Assembly: GCA_964403465.1 (NCBI GenBank)
Contig: CAYOFY010000001.1
Span: forward strand, 1 to 58,592
Direction: 5' to 3'
Source of the DNA: JAFGKM01 sp964403465
GTDB taxonomy: Bacteria; Ratteibacteria; UBA8468; B48-G9; JAFGKM01
Length of the DNA stretch: 58,592 nucleotides
Shown: positions 43,022 to 51,703 of the stretch, piece after piece
Layout of the letters: every line of letters begins with the position of its first letter
Numbering within the stretch: position 1 is the first letter of the stretch
Notes under the pieces: generated by a model
The model's database searches: none
Told to the model about the DNA's origin: nothing
The model's input: only the letters and a program-made list of their open reading frames with translations
Translations under genes and position numbers: made by a program

Positions 43022-43050
43022 TTTGCAGCATTGTGAAGAAATGTTATTCT
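43022..43050 (+). promoter_or_regulatory. Nitrilase gene promoter, leaderless geometry
   Basis: TTTGCA (43022-43027), 17-base spacer, TATTCT (43045-43050) with TG one base ahead (extended -10), 6 bases, ATG at 43057. No Shine-Dalgarno. Confidence 0.5.
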
Positions 43051-43056
43051 CTTGAT

Positions 43057-44031
43057 ATGGAAAACATAAGAATAGCGGCGGCTCAGTTTGAAAACCGGAA
43101 TGCCGATAAGAGATACAACCTTTCTGTAATACATTCATTAACCGCCAGGGCAGTGTCACAGGGAGCTGAAGTGATAAGTTTTCATGAAGGCAGCATAACG
43201 GGTTACACCTTCATCAGACGGCTGAATAAGACAGAACTGCTTGACATCGCTGAACCCGTGCCGGGCGGAAATAGCATCCGGCAATTAATGGCTATCTCCA
43301 AAGAATTCAAAATTCATATTCTTGCCGGACTTATAGAAAAAGATTCCAAAGATAATATTTACAATACCTACATTTGTGTGAGTGGGACAAAATTGATTGC
43401 AAGATTCAGGAAGATGCATCCTTTCATAAACCCTTCTATTTCCCCGGGAAATGAGTATGTAACATTTGATATAAAAGGATGCAAATGCAGCATTCTGATA
43501 TGTTACGATAATAATCTGGTGGAGAACGTAAGAATCACAGCCCTCATGGGAGCAGAGATTGTTTTTATGCCGCATGTTACCTGCTGTCTGCCTTCACCCA
43601 TGCCTGGCAGAGGTTTTGTGGACAGGAAACTCTGGGAAAATCGGGAAAAAGATCCGGTTCCCCTCAAGATGGAGTTTATGGGGCCGAAAGGTCGAGGATG
43701 GCTGATGAAATGGCTGCCTGCAAGGGCCTATGAAAACGGTATCTATGCGGTATTTTCAAACCCCGTTGGAATTGATGACGACCAGGTCAGGAACGGCAAT
43801 GCCATGATTATAGACCCTTTCGGGGAAATCATTGCGGAATGCAACACGCTGGGCGATGATATGACTGTCGGACAATGTGTACCTGAAAAAATCGCCCTGT
43901 CTTCAGGAAGGCGCTATCTGAAAGCAAGAAGACCCGAACTCTACGGGAGACTTGTTGAGCCTCCGCCGGAAAAACCGGAAACAAAACCTGGATGGGATAT
44001 AAATATTAAAGATAAACGGAACGCTTCATGA
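43057..44031 (+). CDS. Carbon-nitrogen hydrolase (nitrilase superfamily)
   Basis: Amidase or nitrilase of unknown substrate, 324 residues. The catalytic triad is visible: Glu in SFHEGSITGY, Lys in FRKMHPF, Cys in LICYDNNLVENVR. The alpha-beta-beta-alpha fold starts at MENIRIAAAQFENRN, so the ATG at 43057 is chosen over the longer frame from 43000, which begins upstream of the -10 box. Its 3' end overlaps the convergent aroE by 26 bases. Confidence 0.88.
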   Translation: MENIRIAAAQFENRNADKRYNLSVIHSLTARAVSQGAEVISFHEGSITGYTFIRRLNKTELLDIAEPVPGGNSIRQLMAISKEFKIHILAGLIEKDSKDNIYNTYICVSGTKLIARFRKMHPFINPSISPGNEYVTFDIKGCKCSILICYDNNLVENVRITALMGAEIVFMPHVTCCLPSPMPGRGFVDRKLWENREKDPVPLKMEFMGPKGRGWLMKWLPARAYENGIYAVFSNPVGIDDDQVRNGNAMIIDPFGEIIAECNTLGDDMTVGQCVPEKIALSSGRRYLKARRPELYGRLVEPPPEKPETKPGWDINIKDKRNAS

Positions 44032-44851
44032 CTTCAACGGGGGCAGTTTTTCCCGTCCACAGTTCAAAAGAAATAGCCCCCTGGTATATCAGCATTGAAA
44101 GACCGTCAAGACAGCGTAATCCTTTTTTCTCAGCCGCCTTGAGCAATTCCGTTTTCCTGTTATAAACTATGTCATAAACAAACTTATCTCCGGCAAGATT
44201 TTCTGAATCTATAAGAAGAGGGTCGCCTTTTTTCATTCCGACCGAGGTAGTATTAATCAGGAGTTGTATATCCAGCCATATTTTCTTATCATTTCTTTCC
44301 CCAAACGGCACAACCTCAACGGATTTATATCCCAGATTTTTGAAGAGATGCCTCTTTAAAAGGATGGCCTTCTTTTCTGTTCTGTTGCATATGTAGATTC
44401 TGGATACTTTTCCCTTGGCCAGCGCCCCGCTTATGGCATAGGAAGAACCTCCTGAGCCAAGAATAAAAACTTTCTTGCCCCGTATGGTAAAGCCACAACT
44501 TTCTTTCAAAGAACGCGCGAATCCGCTTCCGTCAGTAGTATATCCCTTTAATTTGCCGTTTTTGTTTACAACGGTATTTACCGCTCCAAGAAGTTTAGCT
44601 TCTTCGTCTATCCCGTCAAGATATTTCAGAACCGCCCTCTTGTGAGGAATGGTGATATTCACCCCTGCAAAATTAAGAGCCCTTATACCTTCAATGGCTT
44701 TTCCTATCTCTTCAGGAGCAACCTCCATCGGGATATAAACACAATCCAGTTTCAAATATTCAAAAGCAGCATTTTGAAAGAGAGGTGATAGCGAATGGCC
44801 TACAGGATAGCCGAATACACCGGTAATTCTGGTTTTTCCCGTTATTTTCAT
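44006..44851 (-). CDS. aroE: Shikimate dehydrogenase
   Basis: Reduces 3-dehydroshikimate to shikimate with NADPH. 281 residues: N-terminal substrate domain with GYPVGHSLSPLFQNAAF and the catalytic lysine in TIPHKRAVL, then the Rossmann domain with GSGGSSYAIS and NRTEKKA, and the C-terminal YQGAISFELWTG. The frame is open to 44887 but the ATG at 44851 begins at the family N-terminus and lies 7 bases after a TAATAT -10 box. Separate from the aro cluster at 3-9 kb. Confidence 0.96.
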   Translation of the reverse strand: MKITGKTRITGVFGYPVGHSLSPLFQNAAFEYLKLDCVYIPMEVAPEEIGKAIEGIRALNFAGVNITIPHKRAVLKYLDGIDEEAKLLGAVNTVVNKNGKLKGYTTDGSGFARSLKESCGFTIRGKKVFILGSGGSSYAISGALAKGKVSRIYICNRTEKKAILLKRHLFKNLGYKSVEVVPFGERNDKKIWLDIQLLINTTSVGMKKGDPLLIDSENLAGDKFVYDIVYNRKTELLKAAEKKGLRCLDGLSMLIYQGAISFELWTGKTAPVEVMKRSVYL

Positions 44852-44858
44852 ATTTAAA

Positions 44859-44887
44859 ATATTACCATTTAAAATATCTCTTGACAA
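44859..44887 (-). promoter_or_regulatory. aroE promoter, leaderless geometry
   Basis: Minus strand: TTGTCA (44882-44887), 17-base spacer, TAATAT (44859-44864), 7 bases, ATG at 44851; no Shine-Dalgarno. The -35 box overlaps the oppositely directed -35 box of parA by five bases. Confidence 0.7.
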
Positions 44888-44909
44888 AAACAGGAGTTTA
44901 CTTTATATT
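44881..44909 (+). promoter_or_regulatory. parA promoter
   Basis: Perfect TTGACA (44881-44886), 17-base spacer, TATATT (44904-44909). Leader of about 35 bases containing two octamer repeat units and GGAGG before the ATG at 44951. Confidence 0.75.
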
Positions 44910-44913
44910 ATCA

Positions 44914-44937
44914 GGAAGTTCATAACTTCATAAAAAC
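44914..44937. repeat. Short octamer repeat in the parA leader
   Basis: GGAAGTTC, ATAACTTC, ATAAAAAC in register; the middle and first units are partly inverted (GAAGTT/AACTTC). Related to the runs at 17979-18002 and 22632-22703. Confidence 0.5.
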
Positions 44938-44950
44938 AGTGGAGGAGTCG

Positions 44951-45718
44951 ATGAGAAAAATAGCAATCATAAATCAGAAGGGCGGTTCCGGCAAAACAAC
45001 CACGGTGGTGAATACGGGTGCATTCCTTGCACAGAGGGGGAAAAAGGTTCTTCTGATAGACCTTGACCCTCAGTCTCACACAACCATTCATCTTGGTTTC
45101 GAACCTCCAAGCATTAAAAACTCGGTTTATGACATTCTTATCAAGAAATTCCCTTTAAGGGAAGTGCTCCTGCCGACATACGAAAAAAACCTGTCCATAA
45201 TACCTGCCAGCATAGAACTTGCAAGCGCGGAAATAGAACTGGTAAATGAGATAGGCAGGGAGATAATCCTCAGGGATGCTCTGAAGAAAAGCAAAATGGA
45301 TTTTGATTACATACTCATAGATTGCCCGCCTTCCCTCGGTCTCCTGACTCTTAATGCACTGACAACCGCCGATGAGATATTCATTCCGATTCAGGCAGAA
45401 TTTTTTGCTCTTGAAGGGCTCACAAAATTAATGCAGACGATTGAAATAGTCAAAAAACGGTTGAATCCCCGTATTGAAATATCAGGCATAATAATAACAA
45501 TGTTTGATGCCAGAAAAAACATCTGCAGGGATGTCTCTGACAAAGTGGCCAGTTATTTCAAGAAGAAGATATTTAAGACAAAGATACGCGAAAATGTACG
45601 GCTTGCCGAAGCACCAAGTTTCGGAAAAACAATAAAGGATTTTGCACCCTGCAGCCATGGCTGGGAAGATTACAGGAAACTTGCTTCAGAGATAATAAAG
45701 CAGGAGAAGAAAAAATGA
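44951..45718 (+). CDS. ParA family ATPase
   Basis: 255 residues. Deviant Walker A motif KGGSGKTTT (about 10-18), Walker A' DLDPQSHTT, and the DCPPSLGLLT segment: a Soj/ParA-type partition ATPase. GGAGG 4 bases before the ATG at 44951 decides against the GTG at 44939. It overlaps the next gene at ATGA. No ParB with an HTH is present, so it is either a partner of the small downstream protein or an orphan positioning ATPase. Confidence 0.9.
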   Translation: MRKIAIINQKGGSGKTTTVVNTGAFLAQRGKKVLLIDLDPQSHTTIHLGFEPPSIKNSVYDILIKKFPLREVLLPTYEKNLSIIPASIELASAEIELVNEIGREIILRDALKKSKMDFDYILIDCPPSLGLLTLNALTTADEIFIPIQAEFFALEGLTKLMQTIEIVKKRLNPRIEISGIIITMFDARKNICRDVSDKVASYFKKKIFKTKIRENVRLAEAPSFGKTIKDFAPCSHGWEDYRKLASEIIKQEKKK

Positions 45719-46092
45719 AAAAAACAGGTCTGGGAAGGGACCCTTTGAGCTGGATAAATTCTACATCTGATGGAAAGAAATCAGTGGAGAAGGAGGTTGA
45801 ACTGCAAATTTCAACAGGGGAAAAAAAGGAAAAGGCGGGTATTCCAAAGTTCAAGACCTTTGATGTCCGCCTGACTTCTCTACTGAGGGAAGACCAGCTT
45901 GATTTTCTTGATAAATTGATACGGGAGATACAGAAAAACAGGGAGCCCCAATACAGGAAAGAAAGGATAACCAAAAATACCCTGATGCGGGTCTTCATAG
46001 ATGCTTTCATGAATATAAAGATAGACACGTCAAATATTCCGGACGAAGAAACTCTCCTTGAAAAGGTCCTGCGGACCATAAAACAGAAATAA
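45715..46092 (+). CDS. Small putative ParA partner, possible ribbon-helix-helix protein
   Basis: 125 residues. N-terminus GLGRDPLSWI followed by a polar linker; residues about 48-110 (FDVRLTSLLREDQLDFLDKL ... ERITKNTLMRVFIDAF) have the strand-helix-helix pattern of ribbon-helix-helix DNA-binding proteins. Starts within the ParA stop (ATGA). By position and shape it may be the ParG/CopG-like partner of the ATPase; this is inference only. Confidence 0.65.
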   Translation: MKKTGLGRDPLSWINSTSDGKKSVEKEVELQISTGEKKEKAGIPKFKTFDVRLTSLLREDQLDFLDKLIREIQKNREPQYRKERITKNTLMRVFIDAFMNIKIDTSNIPDEETLLEKVLRTIKQK

Positions 46093-46210
46093 AGCTTCCT
46101 TTGTTCCGGATCATCGCTTCACTGCAAGATTTTCATGCCTTCCAGAAAATGAAACCTGCGGTTCATCAGAAACATCTAAATCCCGGTAAATGAAAAAGGA
46201 GGTGTTTGGT

Positions 46211-46654
46211 ATGGACAAGATTGCAGGTTGGAATCCTCTCAGGGAGTTGCTGGATGTCAGGAATAATTTCGACCGGATAGTGGAGAGCATCTTCAAACCC
46301 GGAGTCGCTTTTGGGGAAGCATATGCGAATGTGCCGGCCGTTGATGTCTATGAGGATAAGAACAACGTGTTCGTGAAAGCTGAGATTCCGGGATTGAAGA
46401 AGGAAGATATGGATGTTTCACTGACAGATGATATTCTCACGTTATCCTCGACGAAATCAGAAACAAGAGAGGAGAAGAAGGAGAATTTCTACAGAAAGGA
46501 GATCAGGGAAGGGTCTTTTTCAAGAAGCTTGGAAATCCCCTGTGAAATTGACAGGGACAGGATAACTGCTTCTTACAGCAACGGTGTTCTTGAAGTCATC
46601 CTTCCAAAGACCCCCGAAGCAAAGAAGAAAACGCTTAAGGTCAACATCAAGTAA
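46211..46654 (+). CDS. Hsp20 / alpha-crystallin family small heat-shock protein
   Basis: ATP-independent holdase. 147 residues with the alpha-crystallin domain (about 45-135): VPAVDVYEDKNNVFVKAEIPG, described by its first and last residues, and SYSNGVLEVILPK near the end. AAGGAGG lies 9 bases before the ATG at 46211, which is preferred to the in-frame ATG at 46190. No CIRCE or sigma-32-like promoter found in the 118 bases upstream. Confidence 0.92.
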   Translation: MDKIAGWNPLRELLDVRNNFDRIVESIFKPGVAFGEAYANVPAVDVYEDKNNVFVKAEIPGLKKEDMDVSLTDDILTLSSTKSETREEKKENFYRKEIREGSFSRSLEIPCEIDRDRITASYSNGVLEVILPKTPEAKKKTLKVNIK

Positions 46655-46663
46655 CACAGGTAC

Positions 46664-46700
46664 AAAGGGGAGGGATAATAGCTTGCCCTCCCCCTTTTTC
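46664..46700 (+). terminator. Rho-independent terminator after hsp20
   Basis: GGGGAGGG (46667-46674) pairs with CCCTCCCC (46686-46693), then CTTTTTC. Ten bases past the hsp20 stop. Confidence 0.8.
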
Positions 46701-46721
46701 CTCCTGCTTGGTTGATATCTG

Positions 46722-46730
46722 TGCTATAAT
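46722..46730 (+). promoter_or_regulatory. Extended -10 promoter of the apbE-like gene
   Basis: TG at 46722-46723, one base, TATAAT at 46725-46730; no clear -35 box. AAGGG follows in the short leader before the ATG at 46757. Confidence 0.5.
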
Positions 46731-46756
46731 ACCTTCCTGCATAAGGGTGCATAACC

Positions 46757-47737
46757 ATGAGAAGAACTGCGATATTATGTGGTTTGCTTTTACTTGCGGC
46801 AAGTCTGTTTTTTGTGATCTCGAAGCGTTCCGCCTGTAATTACGTCGCAAGAGAAGAACTCGCAATGGATACATTTGTGAAGATAACCATGGAGAAATCC
46901 TCTGATGATGAAGCAATACTCAATGAAGCTTTCAGCAGAATAAGCGAACTTGAAAAGGTATTCAACGTTCATGATCCCGACAGCGAAATCAGCCGGCTGA
47001 ACAGGTTGAAGAAAAGCGAGGTTTCCGAAGAACTTCTTCACCTTATCAAGAAGAGCATCACTGTGAGCAAAGTGACCGGCGGTGCATTCGACATAACCGT
47101 GCTGCCGCTTATGAATCTATACAGGAACGCGGAGAAAAGAGGCACCCCTCCTTCAGAACAAGAGATAAGGAAAACTCTGGAACATGTGGGATGGGAGAGG
47201 ATAGGAATTCGGGGAAATACTGTAATCATCCCGGAAAGCATTGATATGGGGGGTATAGCAAAAGGATACATAGTTGACAGGACTGCTGAATTTCTGAAGG
47301 AGAAAGGTGTACGGAGCGCCCTTATAAACGCAGGAGGCGATATATACTGTTTCGGCAAAAACCCCGACGGAAGGAAATGGAAGGTAGGAGTACAGGATCC
47401 ATTCAGGAAAGACGGTATCAGGCAGATTGTCCGCTTGACCGATTATGGAATAGCTACATCGGGCGATTATGAAAGATACCTTAAAATAAAGGGGAAGAAA
47501 TACGGACATATAGTAAATCCGAGGACAGGTGAGAGTGTTCAGAATTATCCAGCAGGTGTAACGGTAATTGCAGATAATGCCGCAACTGCCGATGGATTCG
47601 CTACTGCGTTTTTCGTCCTGGGGATTGAGAAAAGCATTGAGCTTGCAAACATGGAAAAAAACCTGGAAGTTCTTTTGATAGATGACAAAGGCAAGATACA
47701 CGAAAGCAGAAATTTTTCAAAGTTCACCGCGCCATAG
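46757..47737 (+). CDS. apbE: FAD:protein FMN transferase (ApbE family)
   Basis: Attaches FMN covalently to threonines of exported proteins such as Rnf/Nqr subunits. 326 residues with an N-terminal membrane/signal segment (about 5-25), then ARELAMDTFV-like start of the fold, DIGGIAKG-type motif seen as SIDMGGIAKGYIVD, and INAGGDIY; C-terminal HIVNPRTGE and the TADGFATAFFVLG block with metal-binding residues. Exported, cell-envelope side. Convergent with lysA, overlapping it by 21 bases. Confidence 0.93.
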   Translation: MRRTAILCGLLLLAASLFFVISKRSACNYVAREELAMDTFVKITMEKSSDDEAILNEAFSRISELEKVFNVHDPDSEISRLNRLKKSEVSEELLHLIKKSITVSKVTGGAFDITVLPLMNLYRNAEKRGTPPSEQEIRKTLEHVGWERIGIRGNTVIIPESIDMGGIAKGYIVDRTAEFLKEKGVRSALINAGGDIYCFGKNPDGRKWKVGVQDPFRKDGIRQIVRLTDYGIATSGDYERYLKIKGKKYGHIVNPRTGESVQNYPAGVTVIADNAATADGFATAFFVLGIEKSIELANMEKNLEVLLIDDKGKIHESRNFSKFTAP

Positions 47738-48988
47738 GTCGTCGTATCTTTCTCTTTTCCTCACGGTGAAATCTTTATTCCCGTCCACCATCACCTCACA
47801 GGGTTTTGGTCTGCTGTTATAGTTTGAAGACATGCTGAAACAATAAGCCCCTGCGCTTGCCACGACAAGAAGGTCTCCTTGCTTTATCCCGGAAGGGATC
47901 CTTGCATCCCTTGCCAGATAATCACCTGTCTCACAGATGGGACCAACGATATCCGCCTTCATGCTTCTTTCACTCCTGCCGATTTTGGCCGGCAGCACGG
48001 TATGATGACTCCCGTAAAGAGCAGGCCTTATAAGGTCATTCATACCGGCATCAGTTATGACAAAATTCTTATCCTGCCTCTTCTTGACATACAGTACTCT
48101 GACGAGAAGAACAGCTGTATTTCCGACGATATACCTGCCAGGTTCAAGAACAAGGGTTTTCACTCCGATTTCTTTTATCTTTTCTGTTATCCTCCTGCCA
48201 AAATCCTCAATTTTCATTACTCTGTCGGTTGGAGAATAGGCGATACCGAAACCGCCCCCGATATCTATAATTTCGGGTTTAAATCCTGTTCTGCAGGAAA
48301 AACTTTTTACTTTCTCCAAAGCCATCATATAAGGAGCCACTTCCTTCAATTGTGAACCGAGATGCAGGTGAAATCCTCTTATGGCAATATGTCTGTTACC
48401 TGTGTTTTTCCTGATAACCTCTGCCGCCTCAGGCAGATCCAGGCCAAACTTGGTTTCTTTCTTGGATGTCTTCACATAATGATGGGTATCAACGTCTATA
48501 TCCAGATTCAGACGCAGATTGCACAGGATATTTCTCCTGTTGCATCTCCTGGCAAATTTTCCTATCACCCCTATTTCCTCTTTGTTTTCAATGTTGATAC
48601 AATATATATTCTTCTTTATGGCAAGCTCAATCTCGTTCTCTTTCTTCCCTGCTCCAGCAAATACTATCTTTCGCCTCGGGAAACCTGCGAGTAATGCCCT
48701 GCGCAACTCCCCTTCTGAAACCACATCGGCACCGAATCCGTTCTCTGCCATCAACCGCAGTATATGCTGATTTGAGTTTGCTTTCATAGAGTAACAGACA
48801 ATTGAGTTAACACCACCGAACGCTTTCTGGAAATTGTCCATTCTGGAAAGCAGGGAGTTCCTGCTGTAAATGTAGCATGGGGTTCCGTATTTTGCGGCTA
48901 TATCATCAACCGGTCTTTTCTCCGCATGAAAGATACCCTTTTCATATCCGAAAAACCCGTTGAAAATTATTTTAATACCTTCTTCCAT
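47717..48988 (-). CDS. lysA: Diaminopimelate decarboxylase
   Basis: Last step of lysine synthesis, PLP-dependent. 423 residues: PLP lysine in YSMKANSNQHIL (about 65), GFHLHLGSQLKE, GGGFGIAYS, EPGRYIVGNTAVL and the second-subunit CETGDYLARD motif. The ATG at 48988 lies inside the end of argH (22-base overlap), so the two are co-translated. Confidence 0.95.
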   Translation of the reverse strand: MEEGIKIIFNGFFGYEKGIFHAEKRPVDDIAAKYGTPCYIYSRNSLLSRMDNFQKAFGGVNSIVCYSMKANSNQHILRLMAENGFGADVVSEGELRRALLAGFPRRKIVFAGAGKKENEIELAIKKNIYCINIENKEEIGVIGKFARRCNRRNILCNLRLNLDIDVDTHHYVKTSKKETKFGLDLPEAAEVIRKNTGNRHIAIRGFHLHLGSQLKEVAPYMMALEKVKSFSCRTGFKPEIIDIGGGFGIAYSPTDRVMKIEDFGRRITEKIKEIGVKTLVLEPGRYIVGNTAVLLVRVLYVKKRQDKNFVITDAGMNDLIRPALYGSHHTVLPAKIGRSERSMKADIVGPICETGDYLARDARIPSGIKQGDLLVVASAGAYCFSMSSNYNSRPKPCEVMVDGNKDFTVRKRERYDDLWRGEL

Positions 48989-50337
48989 CTGTCTATCTCC
49001 CTTCTTACAAGTTGCGGAGCAGTCCCGCCGTATGACAGTTTTCCCTCAACCGAACCCCTGAAACTCAGGATTTTCTTTATGTCCATGGAAAACTTCGGGG
49101 AAAAATTCTTCCATTCCTTCATATCCAGGTCTGCCATACTCTTATTCTTTTCAATGCAGTATCTTATCAGTTCGCCGCACACACCGTGCGCCTTCCTGAA
49201 AGGAACTTCCTTTTTAACAAGATACTCGGCTATATCCGTGGCAAGTGTGAATTCCGTAAGCGCTCTTTCCGCGGCCTTCCTGTCAAAAATTATTGATGGA
49301 ACGACATGCGCAAGGATTTCAAGAGAAGCCATGGTATCCTCAAGTATCCCGAAAACCAGCCGTTTGTCTTCCTGCAGATCCCTGTCATAAGACAGAGGCA
49401 ACCCTTTCAGAAGAGCCATAAGCCCGGCAAGCATGCCCACTGACGAAGATGCCTTGCCCCTTATGAGTTCAAGAATATCGGGATTCTTTTTCTGAGGCAT
49501 TATGCTCGAACCCGTGCAGTATCTGTCAGGAAGTCTGATAAATCCGAATTCGTGAGTATTCCAGATGATAATATCTTCTGAGAACCTTGATAGATTCAGC
49601 ATCAGGATCGCACAGGCACACGCAGGTTCAAGCAAAAAATCCCGGGAAGCTACGGTGTCCATACTGTTGCGTGAAACCTGAGAAAACCCAAGGAGACTGG
49701 CAAGATGCTTTCTGTCAACCGGCAGTGATGTGCCGCAGCATGCGCAGACCCCGGAGGGGAGAACATCTACCACTCTGTACGCATTCTCAAAACGCTTCTT
49801 GTCCCTTTCAAGCATCTCTGTGTATGCAAGGAAATAATGGGCCGCGAGAACGGGCTGGCTCTGCTGCATATGCGTGTATGCGGGCATAACATGCGGGAAA
49901 ACCTCTCCTGATTTTGCGACCATTACTTTCTGCAGAATCGTTATCCCTGCGATAATCTCGCTTATCACGTCCTTCATGAACAATCTTTCATCAAGAACTA
50001 TCTGGTCATTTCTTGAACGGCCCGTATGCAGCCTTTCTCCATCCCCGCCAGCAATCTCTATGAGCCGCCTTTCTATCGCCGTATGTATGTCTTCATCCGA
50101 TTTATTGAACCGGAACCTGTTCTGCTCAAATTCTTTCCTTATTTTTTCCAGTCCTGCAACTATCCTTCTCCCTTCTCGTGCACCTATAATCCCGCATTTG
50201 ATGAGCATTTTCGTATGGGCGATACTGCCCTTGATATCGTATAAAGCAAGTTTTCTGTCTATATCCAGAGAAGAGGTAAAATGGATAACCCTGTCTTCCA
50301 CCTTCTCGTTGAACCTGCCTTCCCACATATATTCCAT
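48967..50337 (-). CDS. argH: Argininosuccinate lyase
   Basis: Last step of arginine synthesis. 456 residues with HTGRSRNDQ, TYMQQSQPV-type motif seen as THMQQSQPVLAAH, and the fumarase-family signature GSSIMPQKKNPD. The frame is open to 50409, but the ATG at 50337 has GGGGGATGAG just ahead and matches the family N-terminus (WEGRFNEKV). The expected transcription start (about 50374) also lies downstream of the longer start. First gene of argH-lysA. Confidence 0.95.
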   Translation of the reverse strand: MEYMWEGRFNEKVEDRVIHFTSSLDIDRKLALYDIKGSIAHTKMLIKCGIIGAREGRRIVAGLEKIRKEFEQNRFRFNKSDEDIHTAIERRLIEIAGGDGERLHTGRSRNDQIVLDERLFMKDVISEIIAGITILQKVMVAKSGEVFPHVMPAYTHMQQSQPVLAAHYFLAYTEMLERDKKRFENAYRVVDVLPSGVCACCGTSLPVDRKHLASLLGFSQVSRNSMDTVASRDFLLEPACACAILMLNLSRFSEDIIIWNTHEFGFIRLPDRYCTGSSIMPQKKNPDILELIRGKASSSVGMLAGLMALLKGLPLSYDRDLQEDKRLVFGILEDTMASLEILAHVVPSIIFDRKAAERALTEFTLATDIAEYLVKKEVPFRKAHGVCGELIRYCIEKNKSMADLDMKEWKNFSPKFSMDIKKILSFRGSVEGKLSYGGTAPQLVRREIDRWKKVLK

Positions 50338-50380
50338 CTCATCCCCCTGTTTATAGGTTTCAGTGCACCCGGTCACTGAT

Positions 50381-50409
50381 AGTTTACAGCATTTGTCTCT
50401 CATGCGCAA
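50381..50409 (-). promoter_or_regulatory. Possible argH promoter
   Basis: Minus strand: TTGCGC (50404-50409), 17-base spacer, TAAACT (50381-50386), 43 bases before the ATG at 50337. Hexamers are only fair. Confidence 0.4.
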
Positions 50410-50418
50410 TAAAATCTG

Positions 50419-50427
50419 TGTTATAAT
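50419..50427 (+). promoter_or_regulatory. Extended -10 promoter of the UPF0280 gene
   Basis: TG (50419-50420), one base, TATAAT (50422-50427), ATG 14 bases on. The expected leader is only about 7 bases, so the GGAG at 50432 would be partly outside the transcript. Confidence 0.5.
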
Positions 50428-50441
50428 ATGCCGGAGAAACC

Positions 50442-51176
50442 ATGCAACAGAATATTGACCGGGAAAGGTTTTACAGGGACATACTGAACCACTCAGGATT
50501 TGAGAGATTTCAGGTGAGGGTTGAAGAGACCGACCTTCTCGTTATTGCTGAGAAAAATCTGAAAAATGAAGTTGAAACACAGGCAATAAAACAGCGGGAT
50601 ATCATAAAAAAATATATCAAGGGCCATCCGGAATTTTACACCTCCTTTTCACCCGTGCATTGCGAAAGCGATGAGGAAATCATACGGCTCATGTGTGATT
50701 CTTCCAGGATGACGTCTACCGGCCCGATGGCTTCGGTTGCAGGAGCAATTGCTGAACTGATTGGACGCAGCATCTTACCGTTAACAAGTCAGGTATTCAT
50801 TGAAAACGGCGGGGACATCTTTGCACTGATGCACAGGGATTTCACCGTCGGTATTTATGCCGGCAACTCCCCGCTATCTCTGAAGGTGGGGATAAGGGTA
50901 TCCGGCGGAAATTTTCCTGTTGGCATCGCCACTTCAAGCGGCACGGTTGGACATTCTTTCAGTTACGGTAAAGCGGACGCGGCAACGGTGCTTTCCGGTT
51001 CCGCCGCCTTTTCTGACGGAGCAGCAACTTATTTTGGGAACCTTGTAAACGCAAATACTATTGAAAAAGACCTGTTGGAACGCGAACTTGAGAAGTTCCC
51101 GTTCATAAATGGGTTACTGGTCATTAAGGGAAAAGAGATATTCGCATGGGGGCAGATAGAACTTGTTTCATTTTGA
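50442..51176 (+). CDS. UPF0280 / ApbE-like family protein
   Basis: 244 residues. Matches the UPF0280 family, distant relatives of ApbE: SSRMTSTGPMASVAGAIAE, VFIENGGDIFAL, GIATSSGTVGHSFSYGKADAATVLS. Biochemical role unknown; some members occur with methanogenesis or B12 genes. Divergent from argH. Its end overlaps the next gene by 31 bases. Confidence 0.88.
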   Translation: MQQNIDRERFYRDILNHSGFERFQVRVEETDLLVIAEKNLKNEVETQAIKQRDIIKKYIKGHPEFYTSFSPVHCESDEEIIRLMCDSSRMTSTGPMASVAGAIAELIGRSILPLTSQVFIENGGDIFALMHRDFTVGIYAGNSPLSLKVGIRVSGGNFPVGIATSSGTVGHSFSYGKADAATVLSGSAAFSDGAATYFGNLVNANTIEKDLLERELEKFPFINGLLVIKGKEIFAWGQIELVSF

Positions 51177-51703
51177 AACTCGCAAGAAGAAGAACCGCAT
51201 TCAACCTGCTGTTTTTTGTTATCGTTGGAATTTTTGCAAAAGGCAGTTATTTGGACATACTGGCAGGAGCTCCTTTTATTCTGCTGGGCAGTTTTATGCG
51301 GATACTTTCCGCAGGCACTATCAGGAAAAATGAAGTTCTGACGAATACCGGTCCATACAGAGTTTGCAGAAACCCCCTGTACCTTGGAAGTTTCCTGATA
51401 TCCGCAGGCCTTGTTATAGTTGCAGACAGCATATTCCCGTTATTGTTTTTTATCGTTTTTTTCCCGCTGATATATATACCCGCAATATTTATGGAAGAAG
51501 AGTTCCTGCAAAGAAAATTCGGAGAGGATTACCTGCTCTACAGGAAACGTGTCCCGGCCTTCATACCTGCCGTGAAGAAGGTGGATTTTACTGATTTTTC
51601 GTGGGGAAGGATAAAGGAAAACAGAGAATATACAAACTGGGGAATTATATTCATACTGATAATAATAACGTTAATAAAATCCTATCTTGTATTTAACAAA
51701 TAG
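51146..51703 (+). CDS. Isoprenylcysteine carboxyl methyltransferase-like membrane protein
   Basis: 185 residues with about four hydrophobic segments and the ICMT/PEMT-type motif TGPYRVCRNPLYLGSFL (about 69-85) followed by EEEFLQRKFGEDYLLYRKRVPAF, described here by its ends (about 118-140). Probably an SAM-dependent membrane methyltransferase; substrate unknown. The ATG at 51146 lies within UPF0280 and lacks a strong ribosome binding site; a TTG at 51173 is an alternative. The last 33 bases overlap the convergent permease gene. Confidence 0.8.
   Translation: MGADRTCFILKLARRRTAFNLLFFVIVGIFAKGSYLDILAGAPFILLGSFMRILSAGTIRKNEVLTNTGPYRVCRNPLYLGSFLISAGLVIVADSIFPLLFFIVFFPLIYIPAIFMEEEFLQRKFGEDYLLYRKRVPAFIPAVKKVDFTDFSWGRIKENREYTNWGIIFILIIITLIKSYLVFNK

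Noticed and set aside
46093..46210. Heat-shock control element before hsp20
   Set aside because: No CIRCE inverted repeat or sigma-32-like boxes found.
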